Shown here: piece after piece, positions 54,188 to 63,011 of the stretch | Layout: each line of letters begins with the position of its first letter | Numbering within the stretch: position 1 is the stretch's first letter | Assembly (NCBI GenBank): GCA_963734725.1 | Contig: CAVTIX010000023.1 | Span: 49,508 to 113,507 of the forward strand | DNA: 64,000 bases | From: DASXKD01 sp963734725 | Lineage (GTDB): Bacteria; Actinomycetota; Actinomycetes; Streptosporangiales; Streptosporangiaceae | Direction: 5' to 3' | Made by a program: the position numbers and the translations under genes | The notes under the pieces: generated by a model | The model's database searches: none | Told to the model about the DNA's origin: nothing | Seen by the model: only the letters and a program-made list of their open reading frames with translations

Positions 54188-54994
54188 ATGGAGTCAAGCG
54201 TGGCGACGTCTACGGCCAGCCCGCTGGCCGTGCTCCGGCCGGGCTCGCTCACTGCGTACTGGCATTTCCAGCGGGCTGTTGCCAAGGCACAGCTCAGGGC
54301 GTGGCTGCCGACCGGGCGGCGGCTGCTTATCGACATCTCCGGACCTGCCGCTAGCGGCCCGGCACACGCGGCCGCGTCTGGGCACACGGTCGTGCGAGTC
54401 GTCCAGGTTCACCCCGGCGCCCCGGACACGCGGCGCGGCGGCCAGCACCCACCGCCGTTAGGCCGGGTCGCCCCGGTGGTGGCGGAGGCGGGCAGCCTGG
54501 CATTCCTTGCGGACGGCTGCGCGGATGGCGTCATCGCCGAGGACGGGGCCCTGTCCCGGCAGCTTATGGCGGAAGACCTGGCCGCCGAGATCGCCCGGGT
54601 GCTGCGGCCCGGTGGCACGGTGCTCGCGAGCGTGGACTCGCTGGTCCTGGGCATGGCCATCCTCGCGGAGCAGCATCACTGGGCGCACCTCACCGACCTC
54701 CCGCATGCGGAGGTGGTGCTGATCCCGTGGCCGGACGGCACTATCACCCGGTGCTTCGGCCCGGCGCAGCTCTACGACCTGCTGGCCGAGGCGGGCCTGG
54801 AGGTGACCTCGATCAGGCCGCGGACGGTGCTGTCCCCCTCGACCGTGGATCACGTGCTGCGCCAGCAGCCAGGAGCCATGACCCGGCTGGTCCGTGCCGA
54901 GCTTCAGGCGGGGCAGGATCCGGCCGGCGTCAGCGCGGACGAGGCTTTCGGCATCACCCTGGTCGCCACCGCCCGCAAGCCCCCGGCCGGGTAG
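54188..54994 (+). CDS. SAM-dependent methyltransferase-like protein
   Basis: A 268-aa protein with a degenerate class I methyltransferase fold: RRLLIDISGPAASGPAHAAASGHTVV replaces the usual E/DxGxGxG motif I, while ADGCADGVIAEDGALSRQLMAEDLAAEIARVLRPGGTVLASVDSLVLG resembles motifs IV-V. Loss of the glycine-rich loop makes SAM binding doubtful. It starts at ATG 54188 (or GTG 54200) and is divergent from sigH. The function is unknown. Confidence 0.7.
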   Translation: MESSVATSTASPLAVLRPGSLTAYWHFQRAVAKAQLRAWLPTGRRLLIDISGPAASGPAHAAASGHTVVRVVQVHPGAPDTRRGGQHPPPLGRVAPVVAEAGSLAFLADGCADGVIAEDGALSRQLMAEDLAAEIARVLRPGGTVLASVDSLVLGMAILAEQHHWAHLTDLPHAEVVLIPWPDGTITRCFGPAQLYDLLAEAGLEVTSIRPRTVLSPSTVDHVLRQQPGAMTRLVRAELQAGQDPAGVSADEAFGITLVATARKPPAG

Positions 54995-55000
54995 CGCCCG

Positions 55001-55205
55001 CGAGGGAGGCAACGTCGTGCCCGTGTATGCAAATGGGAAGGGGCACGCCGCAGCCGCCGGGCCGAACGCCGCACAGTGCTAGCCGGCGCGCCTCCGGCAC
55101 GACGCAGCCCCAGGCGCCGTTGCGGTGTCCCCGGTGCCGAGGACCGCCTCCCGAAGCCAGGGAGGCCCCCCAGGGCCGACCGCCCGCGAGGGAGGCAGGT
55201 ATGGA
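55001..55205 (-). repeat. Copy D of the dispersed intergenic repeat (inverted)
   Basis: The minus strand reads CACCGCAACGGCGCC, GTGCCGGAGGCGCGCCGGC and TAGCACTGTGCGGCG, nearly identical to copy A. The outer GCCTCCCTCGCGGG motif (twice here) matches the start of copy B. The element fills the whole gap between the methyltransferase-like and dksA-like genes. Confidence 0.6.
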
Positions 55206-55207
55206 GC

Positions 55208-55555
55208 TCAGTGCTTGCGGTCCCACTTGGACTGGCACCCCACGCACCGGGCGGCTTCCGGCCGGGCGTCCAGCCGTCCCTCGGGAATCGGCTTGCCACA
55301 GTCAGCGCACAACCCGTAGGCACCGCTGTCGAGCCGCACCAGCGCATCCAGGACCAGCCGCCGTTGCGACTGGACGGCAGCCAGCACCGCCTCGCTCCGG
55401 TCCTTCTCGGACAGCGTGGTTCCCGCGTCCGCCGGATCCTGCGGCGAGTCCACCTCCGCGCGCCCCGCCGGGTGCTCACCCTCCAGTACCAGGATGGACC
55501 GGTCGATCTGGCCGCGCATCTCCTCGAGGCGCTCGCGTGCGGTGGCAGTGTCCAC
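55208..55555 (-). CDS. DksA/TraR-family zinc-finger protein
   Basis: 115 aa: N-terminal coiled-coil helix (TARERLEEMRGQIDRSILVLEGE), then a C4 zinc finger CADCGKPIPEGRLDARPEAARCVGC. The acidic coiled-coil tip typical of DksA (DxxDxA) is only partly evident (EVDSPQDPADAGT). Such proteins bind RNA polymerase through the secondary channel. GTG 55555 is set by AGGAGG upstream. The frame continues farther upstream but is out of context. Confidence 0.87.
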   Translation of the reverse strand: MDTATARERLEEMRGQIDRSILVLEGEHPAGRAEVDSPQDPADAGTTLSEKDRSEAVLAAVQSQRRLVLDALVRLDSGAYGLCADCGKPIPEGRLDARPEAARCVGCQSKWDRKH

Positions 55556-55629
55556 GGGTGTCCTCCTATCTAGGCAGGGGCGAAGCGAAGCGCCATGCGT
55601 GGGCCGCCCCGGGTGTCGCCAGCCGTCCC

Positions 55630-56410
55630 TCAGACCAGCGGGGCCGGCTCCCCGGCCAATGGCTTGATCAGCGCGGGACCGTTGTTCCTGACGTAGTTCA
55701 CATCGGTGCCGACCGGGTAGGTCGCCAGCCCGCTGGCCGAAGCGGGGGCCAGCAGCGCATGCAGGTGCGACGCCTCGGTGTTGGCCGGGTCGAGCCAGTC
55801 GTCCCACCGTGCCGGGTCGATGACCATGGGCATCCGCTCGTGGATGTGGCCCACTTCGTCTTCGGCTCGGGTCGTGATGATCACGCTGGTCCAGAGCCAG
55901 GCCTGGGGATGGTCTTCGGGTGCGGACTTGTCCCGCCACAATTCATACAAACCGGCGAAAGCGAGCACTCCGTCGTCGGCGCGGTGAATGTAGTACGGCT
56001 GCTTGCGGACCTTGCCCTGGTCCTGCACCTTGAGCCATTCGTAGAACCCATCCGCCGGCAGCAGGCACCTGCGCTTGGCGAAGGCACGGCGGAAACGCCA
56101 GCTTGGAGTCCACGGTCTCCACCCGGGCGTTGATCATCCGGCTGCCGATCGAGGGGTCCTTCGCCCAGAACGGCACCAGGCCCCAGCGGACCACCCGTAG
56201 TTCTCGTGCTACGTCGTCGGCGCCCGCCCCGGCCTCCCGCCCGCCGCCCTCGTCCGGCTCGCGCTGGCCCCGGGTGAGCACCGCGTACACCGGCTTGGTC
56301 GGGGCGACGTTGTAGTCGGGCTCAAGGTCGGCCGACACCCGGTCGCGATCGATCCGGAACTCCTCAAGGAGATCCTCGCGCTTCCGCGCCGACGCGTACC
56401 GACCACACAT
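55630..56410 (-). pseudogene. SRAP/YedK (HMCES) abasic-site protein, frameshifted
   Basis: ATG 56410 gives MCGRYASARKREDLLEEF, with catalytic Cys2, then YNVAPTKPVYAVLTR, VRWGLVPFWAKDP and MINARVETVDSKLAF. Near 56095-56100 one extra C breaks the frame; the other frame continues RRAFAKRRCLLPADGFYEWLK ... GLYELWRDK ... HERMPMVIDPARWDDWLD. The joined protein of about 259 aa has every SRAP motif, including the active-site Asn, Glu and His. Family function: forming a protective DNA-protein crosslink at abasic sites in single-stranded DNA. The single-base error in an otherwise intact gene may be technical. Confidence 0.85.
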
Positions 56411-56591
56411 GAGCTCTCACCTGGGTGTCGAAAAGAAGGCTAGGGGATGTACAGAACGTGCCTTTTCATAGCCAACAATCCAGCGTGCCAAACCTGAGGC
56501 CGCCTCCTTCACCTGCCAGCCCCGCGCCCATGCCGCCGCCCCCGCGGGGCCGCCCCCGCGGGGCCGCCCCATCGGCCACTAGGCTCAGCTT

Positions 56592-57959
56592 ATGGAGCAG
56601 GTGGGACAGAACGGTGCACCGCCGGCCGGGAGCTGGCCCGCGCCGACCGCGACTGGCCCGGTTCGTGCCCGCCTGTCCGTTCCCGGCTCCAAGTCCATGA
56701 CCAACCGGGCCTTGGTGCTCGCCGCCCTCGCCGACGGGCCAGGGACCATCGCTGGCCCGCTCCACGCCCGCGACACGCTGCTGATGCGCGCGGCGCTGAC
56801 CGCCCTGGGCGCCACGATCACGGACAAGGCGCCAAACGATGCGGGCCCGGCTGGCATGGTCCCGTCGTGGCAGGTGACCCCCGGGCAGCCAGGCGCCGAC
56901 GTCAGCGTGGACGTGGGCAACGCGGGCACGGTGCTGCGCTTCGCGCCGCCCGTGGCGGCCCTGACCGCCGTGCGCGTGGCCTTCTACGGCGACACGAGAG
57001 CCGCGGAGCGGCCGGTGGGACCGGTTCTCGCCGCGCTGCGCGAACTCGGCGCCGTCATCGACGACGGGGGCCGCGGCGCGATCCCGTTCACCGTGCGCGG
57101 CACCGGGATGCTCCCGGGCGGCGCGGTCACCGTGGACGCCTCGGCCTCCTCCCAGTTCGTTTCCGGGCTGCTGCTCGCAGCTCCCCGGTTCGACAAGGGC
57201 GCGGAAATACGGCACCGGGGCGGCCGTGCCCCTTCCACGCCGCACATCGCGATGACGGTAGCCATGCTGCGGGACGCGGGCGCCGAGGTGGAGACCTGGA
57301 CCCAGGGGCCGGGCAGGCCAGCCGGCCCGCCCGACACGTGGCGCGTCCACCCCGGGGTGATCGGGCACCACGACGTCATCGTTGAGCCTGATCTTTCCAA
57401 TGCGCTGCCGTTCCTAGCCGCCGCGCTGGTCACCGGCGGCGCCGTGACGATCGCGGGCTGGCCGGCGGTGACCTGGCAGCCCGCCGCGCAGATCCTGGAC
57501 CTGCTGTCCGGATTCGGGGCGGGTTGCGCGCTGGGCGAGGACGGGCTGACCGTGACCGGCACCGGCCGGATCCGCCCGGTCGCCGCCGATCTGGCCGACG
57601 CCGGCGAGTCAGCCCCGGTGGCGGCCGCCCTGGCCGCGCTCGCGGACGGCCCGTCGCGGCTCACCGGCATCGGGCACCTGCGCCGCCACGAGACCGACCG
57701 GCTGGCGGCGCTGGCCACCGAGATCGGCGCGCTCGGCGGCGACGTCACCGAACTGGACGACGGCCTGGAGATCAGGCCACGGCCGCTGCGGGCCACCGGC
57801 CGGCCGTTCGCCAGCTACGGCGACCACCGGCTGGTCATGGCCGCCGCCGTGCTGGGCCTCGCGGTCCCCGGGATCGAGGTGGCGAACGCGGCCACCGTGG
57901 GCAAGACGTTTCCCGCTTTCACCCAGTTGTGGGCGTCGATGCTGGAGCGGGTGCCCTGA
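56592..57959 (+). CDS. aroA: 3-phosphoshikimate 1-carboxyvinyltransferase (EPSP synthase)
   Basis: A 455-aa shikimate-pathway enzyme joining shikimate-3-phosphate and phosphoenolpyruvate. Active-site stretches: VPGSKSMTNRALVLAAL, GNAGTVLRF, DTRAAERPVGPVL, SSQFVSGLLLAAP, RRHETDRLAAL and SYGDHRLVMAAAVLGL. It is full length from ATG 56592. Its stop is overlapped by the next gene (rsgA), as expected for co-translation. SRAP, aroA and rsgA are recalled as neighbours in mycobacteria too. Confidence 0.95.
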   Translation: MEQVGQNGAPPAGSWPAPTATGPVRARLSVPGSKSMTNRALVLAALADGPGTIAGPLHARDTLLMRAALTALGATITDKAPNDAGPAGMVPSWQVTPGQPGADVSVDVGNAGTVLRFAPPVAALTAVRVAFYGDTRAAERPVGPVLAALRELGAVIDDGGRGAIPFTVRGTGMLPGGAVTVDASASSQFVSGLLLAAPRFDKGAEIRHRGGRAPSTPHIAMTVAMLRDAGAEVETWTQGPGRPAGPPDTWRVHPGVIGHHDVIVEPDLSNALPFLAAALVTGGAVTIAGWPAVTWQPAAQILDLLSGFGAGCALGEDGLTVTGTGRIRPVAADLADAGESAPVAAALAALADGPSRLTGIGHLRRHETDRLAALATEIGALGGDVTELDDGLEIRPRPLRATGRPFASYGDHRLVMAAAVLGLAVPGIEVANAATVGKTFPAFTQLWASMLERVP

Positions 57960-58960
57960 CTCCCCGAGCACGGGACCTGGACGAAGACGACATCCGGGTG
58001 CGGCCGGGGCGGGGCTCCCGCCCGCGCACCCGGCGCAGGCCCGCGCACGACGACGCGGTGGAGGGCTTCGTTGCCTCGGTCGACCGGGGCCGGTACGGCG
58101 TCCTGGTCGGGGATCGCACGGTCACCGCGATGGGCGCCCGCGAGCTGGGCCGCCGGGGCGTGGTCGTCGGCGACCAGGTAGCGCTGGCCGGGGACACGTC
58201 GGGCGCGCCGGGCACGCTCGCCCGGGTGGTCCGGGTCGGCCCCCGGACCACCGCGCTGCGCCGCTCAGCGGACGACACCGACCCGGTCGAGCGGGTCATC
58301 GTCGCCAACGCCGACCAGATGGTCATCGTCTGCTCGCTGGCCGACCCGCCGCCACGGCCGCGGTTCATCGACCGCTGCCTGGTGGCCGCCTACGATGCCG
58401 GGCTGCGCCCGCTGCTGTGCCTGACCAAAGCCGACCTCGGCAGCGCCGATGAACTGCTGCACGCGTACGCGCCGCTGGGCATCGGTCACGTGGAGCTCGG
58501 CCGACCGCTAACCCCGGCCCGGCTCGCCCCGCTGCGCCAGCAACTCGACGGCCGGACCAGTGTGCTCATCGGCCACTCCGGAGTGGGCAAGTCCACCCTG
58601 GTGAACGCGCTGATCCCGGACGCCGACCGGGCTGTCGGCACGGTCAGCCCGGTGACCGGGCGGGGGCGGCACACGTCCTCCTCCGCGGTGGCCCTGCCGC
58701 TGCCCTCGGGCGGCTGGATCATCGACACGCCCGGGCTGCGCGGGTTCGGGCTCGGCCACGTCGCCCCGGACCGGGTGGTGCGCGCGTTCACCGACCTGCT
58801 CCCCGGCACGGCCGCGTGCCCGCCCCGCTGCGATCACGACCAGCCGGACTGTGCGCTCGACGACTGGGTTCGCGACCAAGGCAGCGATTCGCGGCTGGTG
58901 GCCCGGCTGGATTCGCTGCGCCGACTGCTGCGCAGCCGGGACGGCGCCGAGTCATGGTAG
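57956..58960 (+). CDS. rsgA: Ribosome small-subunit-dependent GTPase RsgA, CTG start
   Basis: A 334-aa circularly permuted GTPase that acts in 30S subunit maturation. An OB domain (VEGFVASVDRGRYGVLVGDRTVTAM) is followed by G4 LTKADL, G1 GHSGVGKST, G3 DTPGLRGFG and a C-terminal zinc knuckle CPPRCDHDQPDC. Homologues have about 8 residues before DEDDIR. Here that places the start at CTG 57956, overlapping the aroA stop (CTGA), with GGAG upstream. GTG 57929 inside aroA is the only standard alternative nearby. Confidence 0.9.
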   Translation: MTPRARDLDEDDIRVRPGRGSRPRTRRRPAHDDAVEGFVASVDRGRYGVLVGDRTVTAMGARELGRRGVVVGDQVALAGDTSGAPGTLARVVRVGPRTTALRRSADDTDPVERVIVANADQMVIVCSLADPPPRPRFIDRCLVAAYDAGLRPLLCLTKADLGSADELLHAYAPLGIGHVELGRPLTPARLAPLRQQLDGRTSVLIGHSGVGKSTLVNALIPDADRAVGTVSPVTGRGRHTSSSAVALPLPSGGWIIDTPGLRGFGLGHVAPDRVVRAFTDLLPGTAACPPRCDHDQPDCALDDWVRDQGSDSRLVARLDSLRRLLRSRDGAESW

Positions 58961-59008
58961 GGATGCGGCATCGCCAGGGCAGGTCGTGAAGCGGTACCGT
59001 TACGCGCC

Positions 59009-59801
59009 ATGGCGGGTTATGGGGACGACCTGCGGTTCGCCCACGTCGTTGCGGACGCGGCGGACGACATCACGGTGCGCCGGTTCCGTGCTCTCGACCT
59101 AAGGGTTGAGGCGAAGCCGGACCTCACACCGGTGACCGATGCCGACCGCGCGTGCGAGGAATCGGTGCGCAACATGCTGCGGCGTGCCCGCCCCAGGGAC
59201 GCCGTGCTGGGCGAGGAGTTCGGCCGGGTCGGTTCGGGGCCGCGCTGCTGGGTGATCGACCCGATCGACGCGACCATGAACTATGTGCGCGGCGTCCCGG
59301 TGTGGGCCACCCTGATCGGCCTGATGGACGGCGACGAGGTCGTGGTCGGCGTGGTGTCCGCGCCGGCCCTGGGCCGCCGTTGGTGGGCGGCACGCGACGG
59401 CGGCGCCTGGTCCGGCCGCAGCCTCACCAAGGCCACCCGCTGCCGGGTCTCGGAAGTCGCGAAACTGCCGGACGCGTCGCTGTCGTATTCGAGCCTGGGC
59501 GACTGGGAGGCGCAGGGTCGCCTGGACGGGCTGCTCGACCTCGGCCGCTCGGTGTGGCGCACCCGCGCCTACGGCGACTTCTGGTCGCACATGCTGGTCG
59601 CCGAGGGGGCGGTGGACGTGTCTGCAGAACCGGAAGTCTCGCTGTGGGACCTGGCGGCGCTCATGGTGATCGTCGAGGAGGCCGGCGGCACGTTCACCGA
59701 CCTGTCCGGCCGACGGACACCGGACGGCGGCAGTGCGGTGTTCGACCAACGGAATCCTGCACGCCGAGGTGCTCAGCCTCCTGGCCGGCGCGAAGCAGTA
59801 G
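59009..59801 (+). CDS. hisN: Histidinol-phosphatase HisN (inositol-monophosphatase family), apparent late frameshift
   Basis: Metal-dependent phosphatase of histidine biosynthesis. Metal motifs: LGEEFGR and DPIDATMNYVRGVPVWATLIG (usual form DPIDGTxN), then SLWDLAALMVIVEEAGG with the last metal Asp. After GRRTPDGGSAV one extra T near 59742 shifts the frame. The shifted frame gives the normal ending STNGILHAEVLSLLAGAKQ with stop at 59799-59801 (about 263 aa). Without correction the frame runs on to 59953 with an unrelated tail. ATG 59009, next to rsgA, matches the order recalled in Streptomyces. Confidence 0.85.
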
Positions 59802-59985
59802 GCCTTTCCGGCCCGGTTCGTGCAGGTACGGCAGGCCGGCTCGATAACGGTCTTGCCGTGCGCCCAAGCATCACTCATGCTGGTAGAGAGAGGTCACAAA
59901 CGCACAAGCGCTTGGGCCCGTGGCAGCGCGGGCATGGGCCAGGCAATTGGTAAAGGAGCGGACCAGGCGGCCGGGAGGATGCCCT

Positions 59986-60399
59986 ATGAAGGTGCGTGAC
60001 GGGATGAGCAAGCTGGTCCTGGCGATCGGCCCCGCGCATAGCCTCAGGGAAGCCGCGCGCCTCATGTCGGCCCGGCGCGTCGGTGCTGCGGTGGTGATCG
60101 ACCCGGAGCACCCGGGGGTGGGCATCCTCACCGAGCGCGACATCCTCGACTCTGTCGGCGCGGGCCAGGACCCGGACACCGAACTGGCCGCGGCGCACCG
60201 CACCGCGGACGTGGTGTTCGCGTCCCCCGACTGGACCCTGGAGCAGGCGGCAGCGACCATGGTCCGGTCCGGCTTCCGGCACCTGGTCGTCCTCGACGGA
60301 TCCGAGGTGACCGGGCTCCTGTCCATGCGCGACATCGTCCGGTGCTGGTCCGACACCGAAGCGAACTCGGGCGGCGAGCGGGCCACGGCCAGCGCCTGA
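59986..60399 (+). CDS. CBS-domain protein
   Basis: 137 aa composed of two CBS motifs: VRDGMSKLVLAIGPAHSLREAARLMSARRVGAAVVID ... GILTERDIL and VVFASPDWTLEQAAATMVRSGFRHLVVLDGSEVTGLLSMRDIV. Such stand-alone pairs bind adenine nucleotides and modulate partner proteins. ATG 59986 is eight bases from GGGAGG. The 72-bp tandem repeat array begins 32 bp after its stop. Confidence 0.88.
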   Translation: MKVRDGMSKLVLAIGPAHSLREAARLMSARRVGAAVVIDPEHPGVGILTERDILDSVGAGQDPDTELAAAHRTADVVFASPDWTLEQAAATMVRSGFRHLVVLDGSEVTGLLSMRDIVRCWSDTEANSGGERATASA

Positions 60400-60430
60400 C
60401 CTCCTGGCCCCTGCTATAGCCACAGCGGTG

Positions 60431-60740
60431 TGCGCGAATCACCGGGCGCGCCATGCGCTCAGCGGCCCCGCCGCGGCCGCGTGCTTGCCATGACGGCACG
60501 GGTGCGCGAATCACCGGGCGCGCCATGCGCTCAGCGGCCCCGCCGCGGCCGCGTGCTTGCCATGACGGCACCGGTGCGCGAATCACCGGGCGCGCCATGC
60601 GCTCAGCGGCCCCGCCGCGGCCGCGTGCTTGCCATGACGGCACCGGTGCGCGAATCACCGGGCGCGCCATGCGCTCAGCGGCCCCGCCGCGGCCGCGTGC
60701 TTGCCATGACGGCACCGGTGCGCGAAAGTGGGGCGCCATG
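60431..60740 (+). repeat. 72-bp tandem direct repeat, four copies plus a partial fifth
   Basis: Units begin at 60431, 60503, 60575 and 60647, each TGCGCGAATCACCGGGCGCG... ending TTGCCATGACGGCAC plus three bases. They are identical except for one base near the end of unit 1. A fifth start (TGCGCGAA, 60719) merges into the SDR gene's ribosome-binding site and start codon. The period is a multiple of three, so frames stay open, but no start signal argues for translation. This fills the 338-bp gap before the SDR gene. Confidence 0.9.
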
Positions 60741-61504
60741 CGGCTCGATGACGCGGTAGCGCTGGTGACCGGCGCGTCGTCGGGAATCGGAGCTGCCACC
60801 GCCACGGCCCTCGCCGCCGCCGGGGTGAGCCTGCTGCTCAGCGGGCGGGACGAGGACCGGCTTGCCGAGGTGGCCCGCCGGACCGGAGGCGTGGCGTTCG
60901 GCTGCGATCTGGCCGTCCCGGGCGGCGCTGCGGACCTGGCGCGGCAGGCGCTCACCGCGGCCGGCGGCGGCATCGACATCCTCGTCAACAACGCGGGCCT
61001 GGGCTGGGCGGGGCCAGTCGGTGAGATCCCGGCGGCGAAGGTCACCGAGCTGGCCACGGTCAACCTCGCCGCGCCTATAGAACTGACCAGGCTGCTTGTG
61101 CCAGGCATGATCGAGCGTGGCCGGGGCGGGGTTGCCTTCGTGTCCTCGATCGCCGGGGTCACCGGCGTCCGCGGCGAGGCGGTCTACGCGGCGACCAAGG
61201 CCGGCCTGGCTGCATTCGCGGAAAGTCTCGGCTACGAGTTGCACGGCCACGGCGTCGGCGTCAGCGTGATCGTGCCCGCGGTGATCGACACACCGTTCTT
61301 CAGCCGCCGCGGCAGGCCCTATGGCCGCGGCCGGCCGGCCCGGTTCCCGCCGAACGGGTGGCCACGGCTATCGTCTCGGCCCTGGAGCACGGGCGGCCCG
61401 TGGTGTACGTGCCACGGTGGATGCGGGTCCCGGCCTGGCTGCACGGCGCGGCGCCGGGCACGTTCCGGGCGCTGGCCACCAGGTTCGGCGACCCGGGTTA
61501 CTAG
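60738..61504 (+). pseudogene. Short-chain dehydrogenase/reductase, frameshifted near C-terminus
   Basis: Classical SDR from ATG 60738: cofactor motif TGASSGIGAATATAL, NNAGLGWAGP, catalytic Ser in VSSIAGVTG and Tyr-x3-Lys in YAATK. After IDTPFFSRRGRPY one base seems missing near 61325-61340. The -1 frame continues PVPAERVATAIVSALEHGRP and VVYVPRWMRVPAWLHGAAPG to a stop at 61504, giving about 254 aa. All catalytic residues precede the break. The break lies in a GGCCGGCCGG run, so a sequence error is plausible. The substrate is unknown. Confidence 0.78.
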
Positions 61505-61528
61505 GCCGGGCGACCGGCCCGTGCGGGC

Positions 61529-62002
61529 TCAACTACCGGATGCGGCGCCTTCCGGGCCGACGCGGAGCACATCGGCCTCCAGATTGCGGACGAACTGCTC
61601 CAGCAGCCGCGCGCTCACGTCGCCCATCACGCCCCGGCCGAACTGGGCGACCCGGCCGGTGATGGACAGGTCGGTGACGATGGACACGGCAGTGGTGCCG
61701 CCGTCCGGCGCCATTACCGCCGTGACCGTGGCCGACGCGGTGCCCTGACCGCGGGTGTCGCGGCCGACGGCCTTGAGCACCACCCGGTGCTTCGACTCGT
61801 CCTTCTCCGTGAACGACGCCGTGCCCCGGTACAGGGCGGTGATCGGGCCTACCTTGACCTTCACCTGGCCCTGGTAGGAACCCCCGTCACTTCCGGTCAA
61901 CTCCGCTCCGGGCAGGCACGGCGCGATCTGCGCCACATCGGTGAGCACCTGCCAGGCCTGCTCCACCGGCACCGGAACCGAGAACTCGTGGACAAGCTCC
62001 AT
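61529..62002 (-). CDS. CoxG/SRPBCC-family protein
   Basis: 157 aa: MELVHEFSVPVPVEQAWQVLTDVAQIAPCLPGAELTG is the hallmark N-terminus of the CoxG (carbon monoxide dehydrogenase subunit G) family, followed by a beta-sheet region (GQVKVKVGPITALYRG) and the C-terminal helix (RLLEQFVRNLEADVL). CoxG proteins help recruit or mature molybdenum hydroxylases, but isolated copies like this one are common and of unclear role. It is convergent with the SDR gene. Confidence 0.85.
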   Translation of the reverse strand: MELVHEFSVPVPVEQAWQVLTDVAQIAPCLPGAELTGSDGGSYQGQVKVKVGPITALYRGTASFTEKDESKHRVVLKAVGRDTRGQGTASATVTAVMAPDGGTTAVSIVTDLSITGRVAQFGRGVMGDVSARLLEQFVRNLEADVLRVGPEGAASGS

Positions 62003-62111
62003 AGCCCCAACCTAAAAGACTTCCCTGGCGGTGCCCCGCGCGGGGCCGGAATCGGCGATCATGGCACAGCAGGCGCCAGCCCTCAGGCGGGCGGTGGCAC
62101 GGGAGAAGCGC

Positions 62112-63011
62112 ATGAGACAGCAGCGGGCTGCCCCGCCGGCGACGGCCAGCCGCAGGCCCTGGCTCGCTGCGGCCGGAGTGGCCCTGATCGTGGCGGCACT
62201 CAGCGTGACCGGGGTGGCCCGCCGGTATGTCGTCGCCGAGTCCGCGCAGTTCGTGGTGTTCGCCATGGCCGCGCCCGCGCTGATCGTGCTGGGCGCGCCG
62301 TGGCAGCTGCTGCGCCTGTCCCGGCCAGCCGGCCCGGCGCCCGGGCAGCCGGGCGCCGCTCTGCTGGACCGGCTGGCCGCCGCGCGCCGGCAACAGACCT
62401 CGTTCCTGCGCGCGGCGGGCTTCCTGGCGGTGTTCATCGCGGCCGGTGTCGCCTGGCGGCTGCCGCCGGTGGTGGACGCGCTGGCCCGGCACCCTGCGCT
62501 GGTCGCGGTAGAACTGGTCACGCTGCTGGCCGCCGGCACCGGGCTCTGGCTGGAACTTGTCAGCTCCCCGCCGATGGCGCCCCGGCTGCCCAACCCGCAC
62601 CGCGCCGCCATCGCCGCGCTGGCCATGTGGTCCACCTGGGCCGTGGGCTACGCGCTCGGGCTTGCCAATCACGCCGTATTCCGCGGTTACGACGGCCCCG
62701 GCAGTGCGCTCAGCGCGGTCGCCGACCAGCAGATCACGGTCGCGCTGGTCTGGGCGGTCTCGGCGTGCTGCTTCGTGCCCGTTGTGTTCGTCGCCCTGCT
62801 CAGGTGGCTGTCGGCCAGCGACGACCCGGACGAGGAACTGCAGCGGCTGGCTCGCGATGACCGCCAGCTCCCGGTCGTCCGGGGCTGGGGCCGCCCGGCC
62901 CGCGGCGCGGCAGGCCGCACCCGTGACCTCAGGCGGCGGCAGGCCGCACCCGTGACCTCAAGCGACGCTGGGCCGCGCTCGACCTCAGCAAGCGGCAGGC
63001 CGCACCCGTGA
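62112..63011 (+). CDS. CtaG/Caa3-type cytochrome c oxidase assembly membrane protein
   Basis: 299 aa with about six transmembrane segments: WLAAAGVALIVAALSVTGVA, AESAQFVVFAMAAPALIVLGAPWQLLRL, FLRAAGFLAVFIAAGVAWRL and further spans to VALVWAVSACCFVPVVFVALLRWL. The pattern fits CtaG_caa3 proteins, which help deliver copper to cytochrome oxidase. ATG 62112 is set by GGGAGA; in-frame codons at 62031 and 62061 lack a site. The last 35 residues come from a DNA repeat and are probably not ancestral. Confidence 0.75.
   Translation: MRQQRAAPPATASRRPWLAAAGVALIVAALSVTGVARRYVVAESAQFVVFAMAAPALIVLGAPWQLLRLSRPAGPAPGQPGAALLDRLAAARRQQTSFLRAAGFLAVFIAAGVAWRLPPVVDALARHPALVAVELVTLLAAGTGLWLELVSSPPMAPRLPNPHRAAIAALAMWSTWAVGYALGLANHAVFRGYDGPGSALSAVADQQITVALVWAVSACCFVPVVFVALLRWLSASDDPDEELQRLARDDRQLPVVRGWGRPARGAAGRTRDLRRRQAAPVTSSDAGPRSTSASGRPHP

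Noticed and set aside
56520..56575. GCCGCCCCCGCGGG doublet before aroA
   Set aside because: A 15-bp tandem duplication in GC-rich spacer, too short to assign as an element or terminator.
60431..60740. CRISPR-like array
   Set aside because: The 72-bp units are contiguous and identical with no spacers, and no cas gene is present. It is a simple tandem duplication.
60453..61748. One long 431-codon frame covering the tandem repeat and the SDR
   Set aside because: The repeat is open only because its period is divisible by three. The SDR has its own start at 60738 and its true C-terminus lies in another frame.
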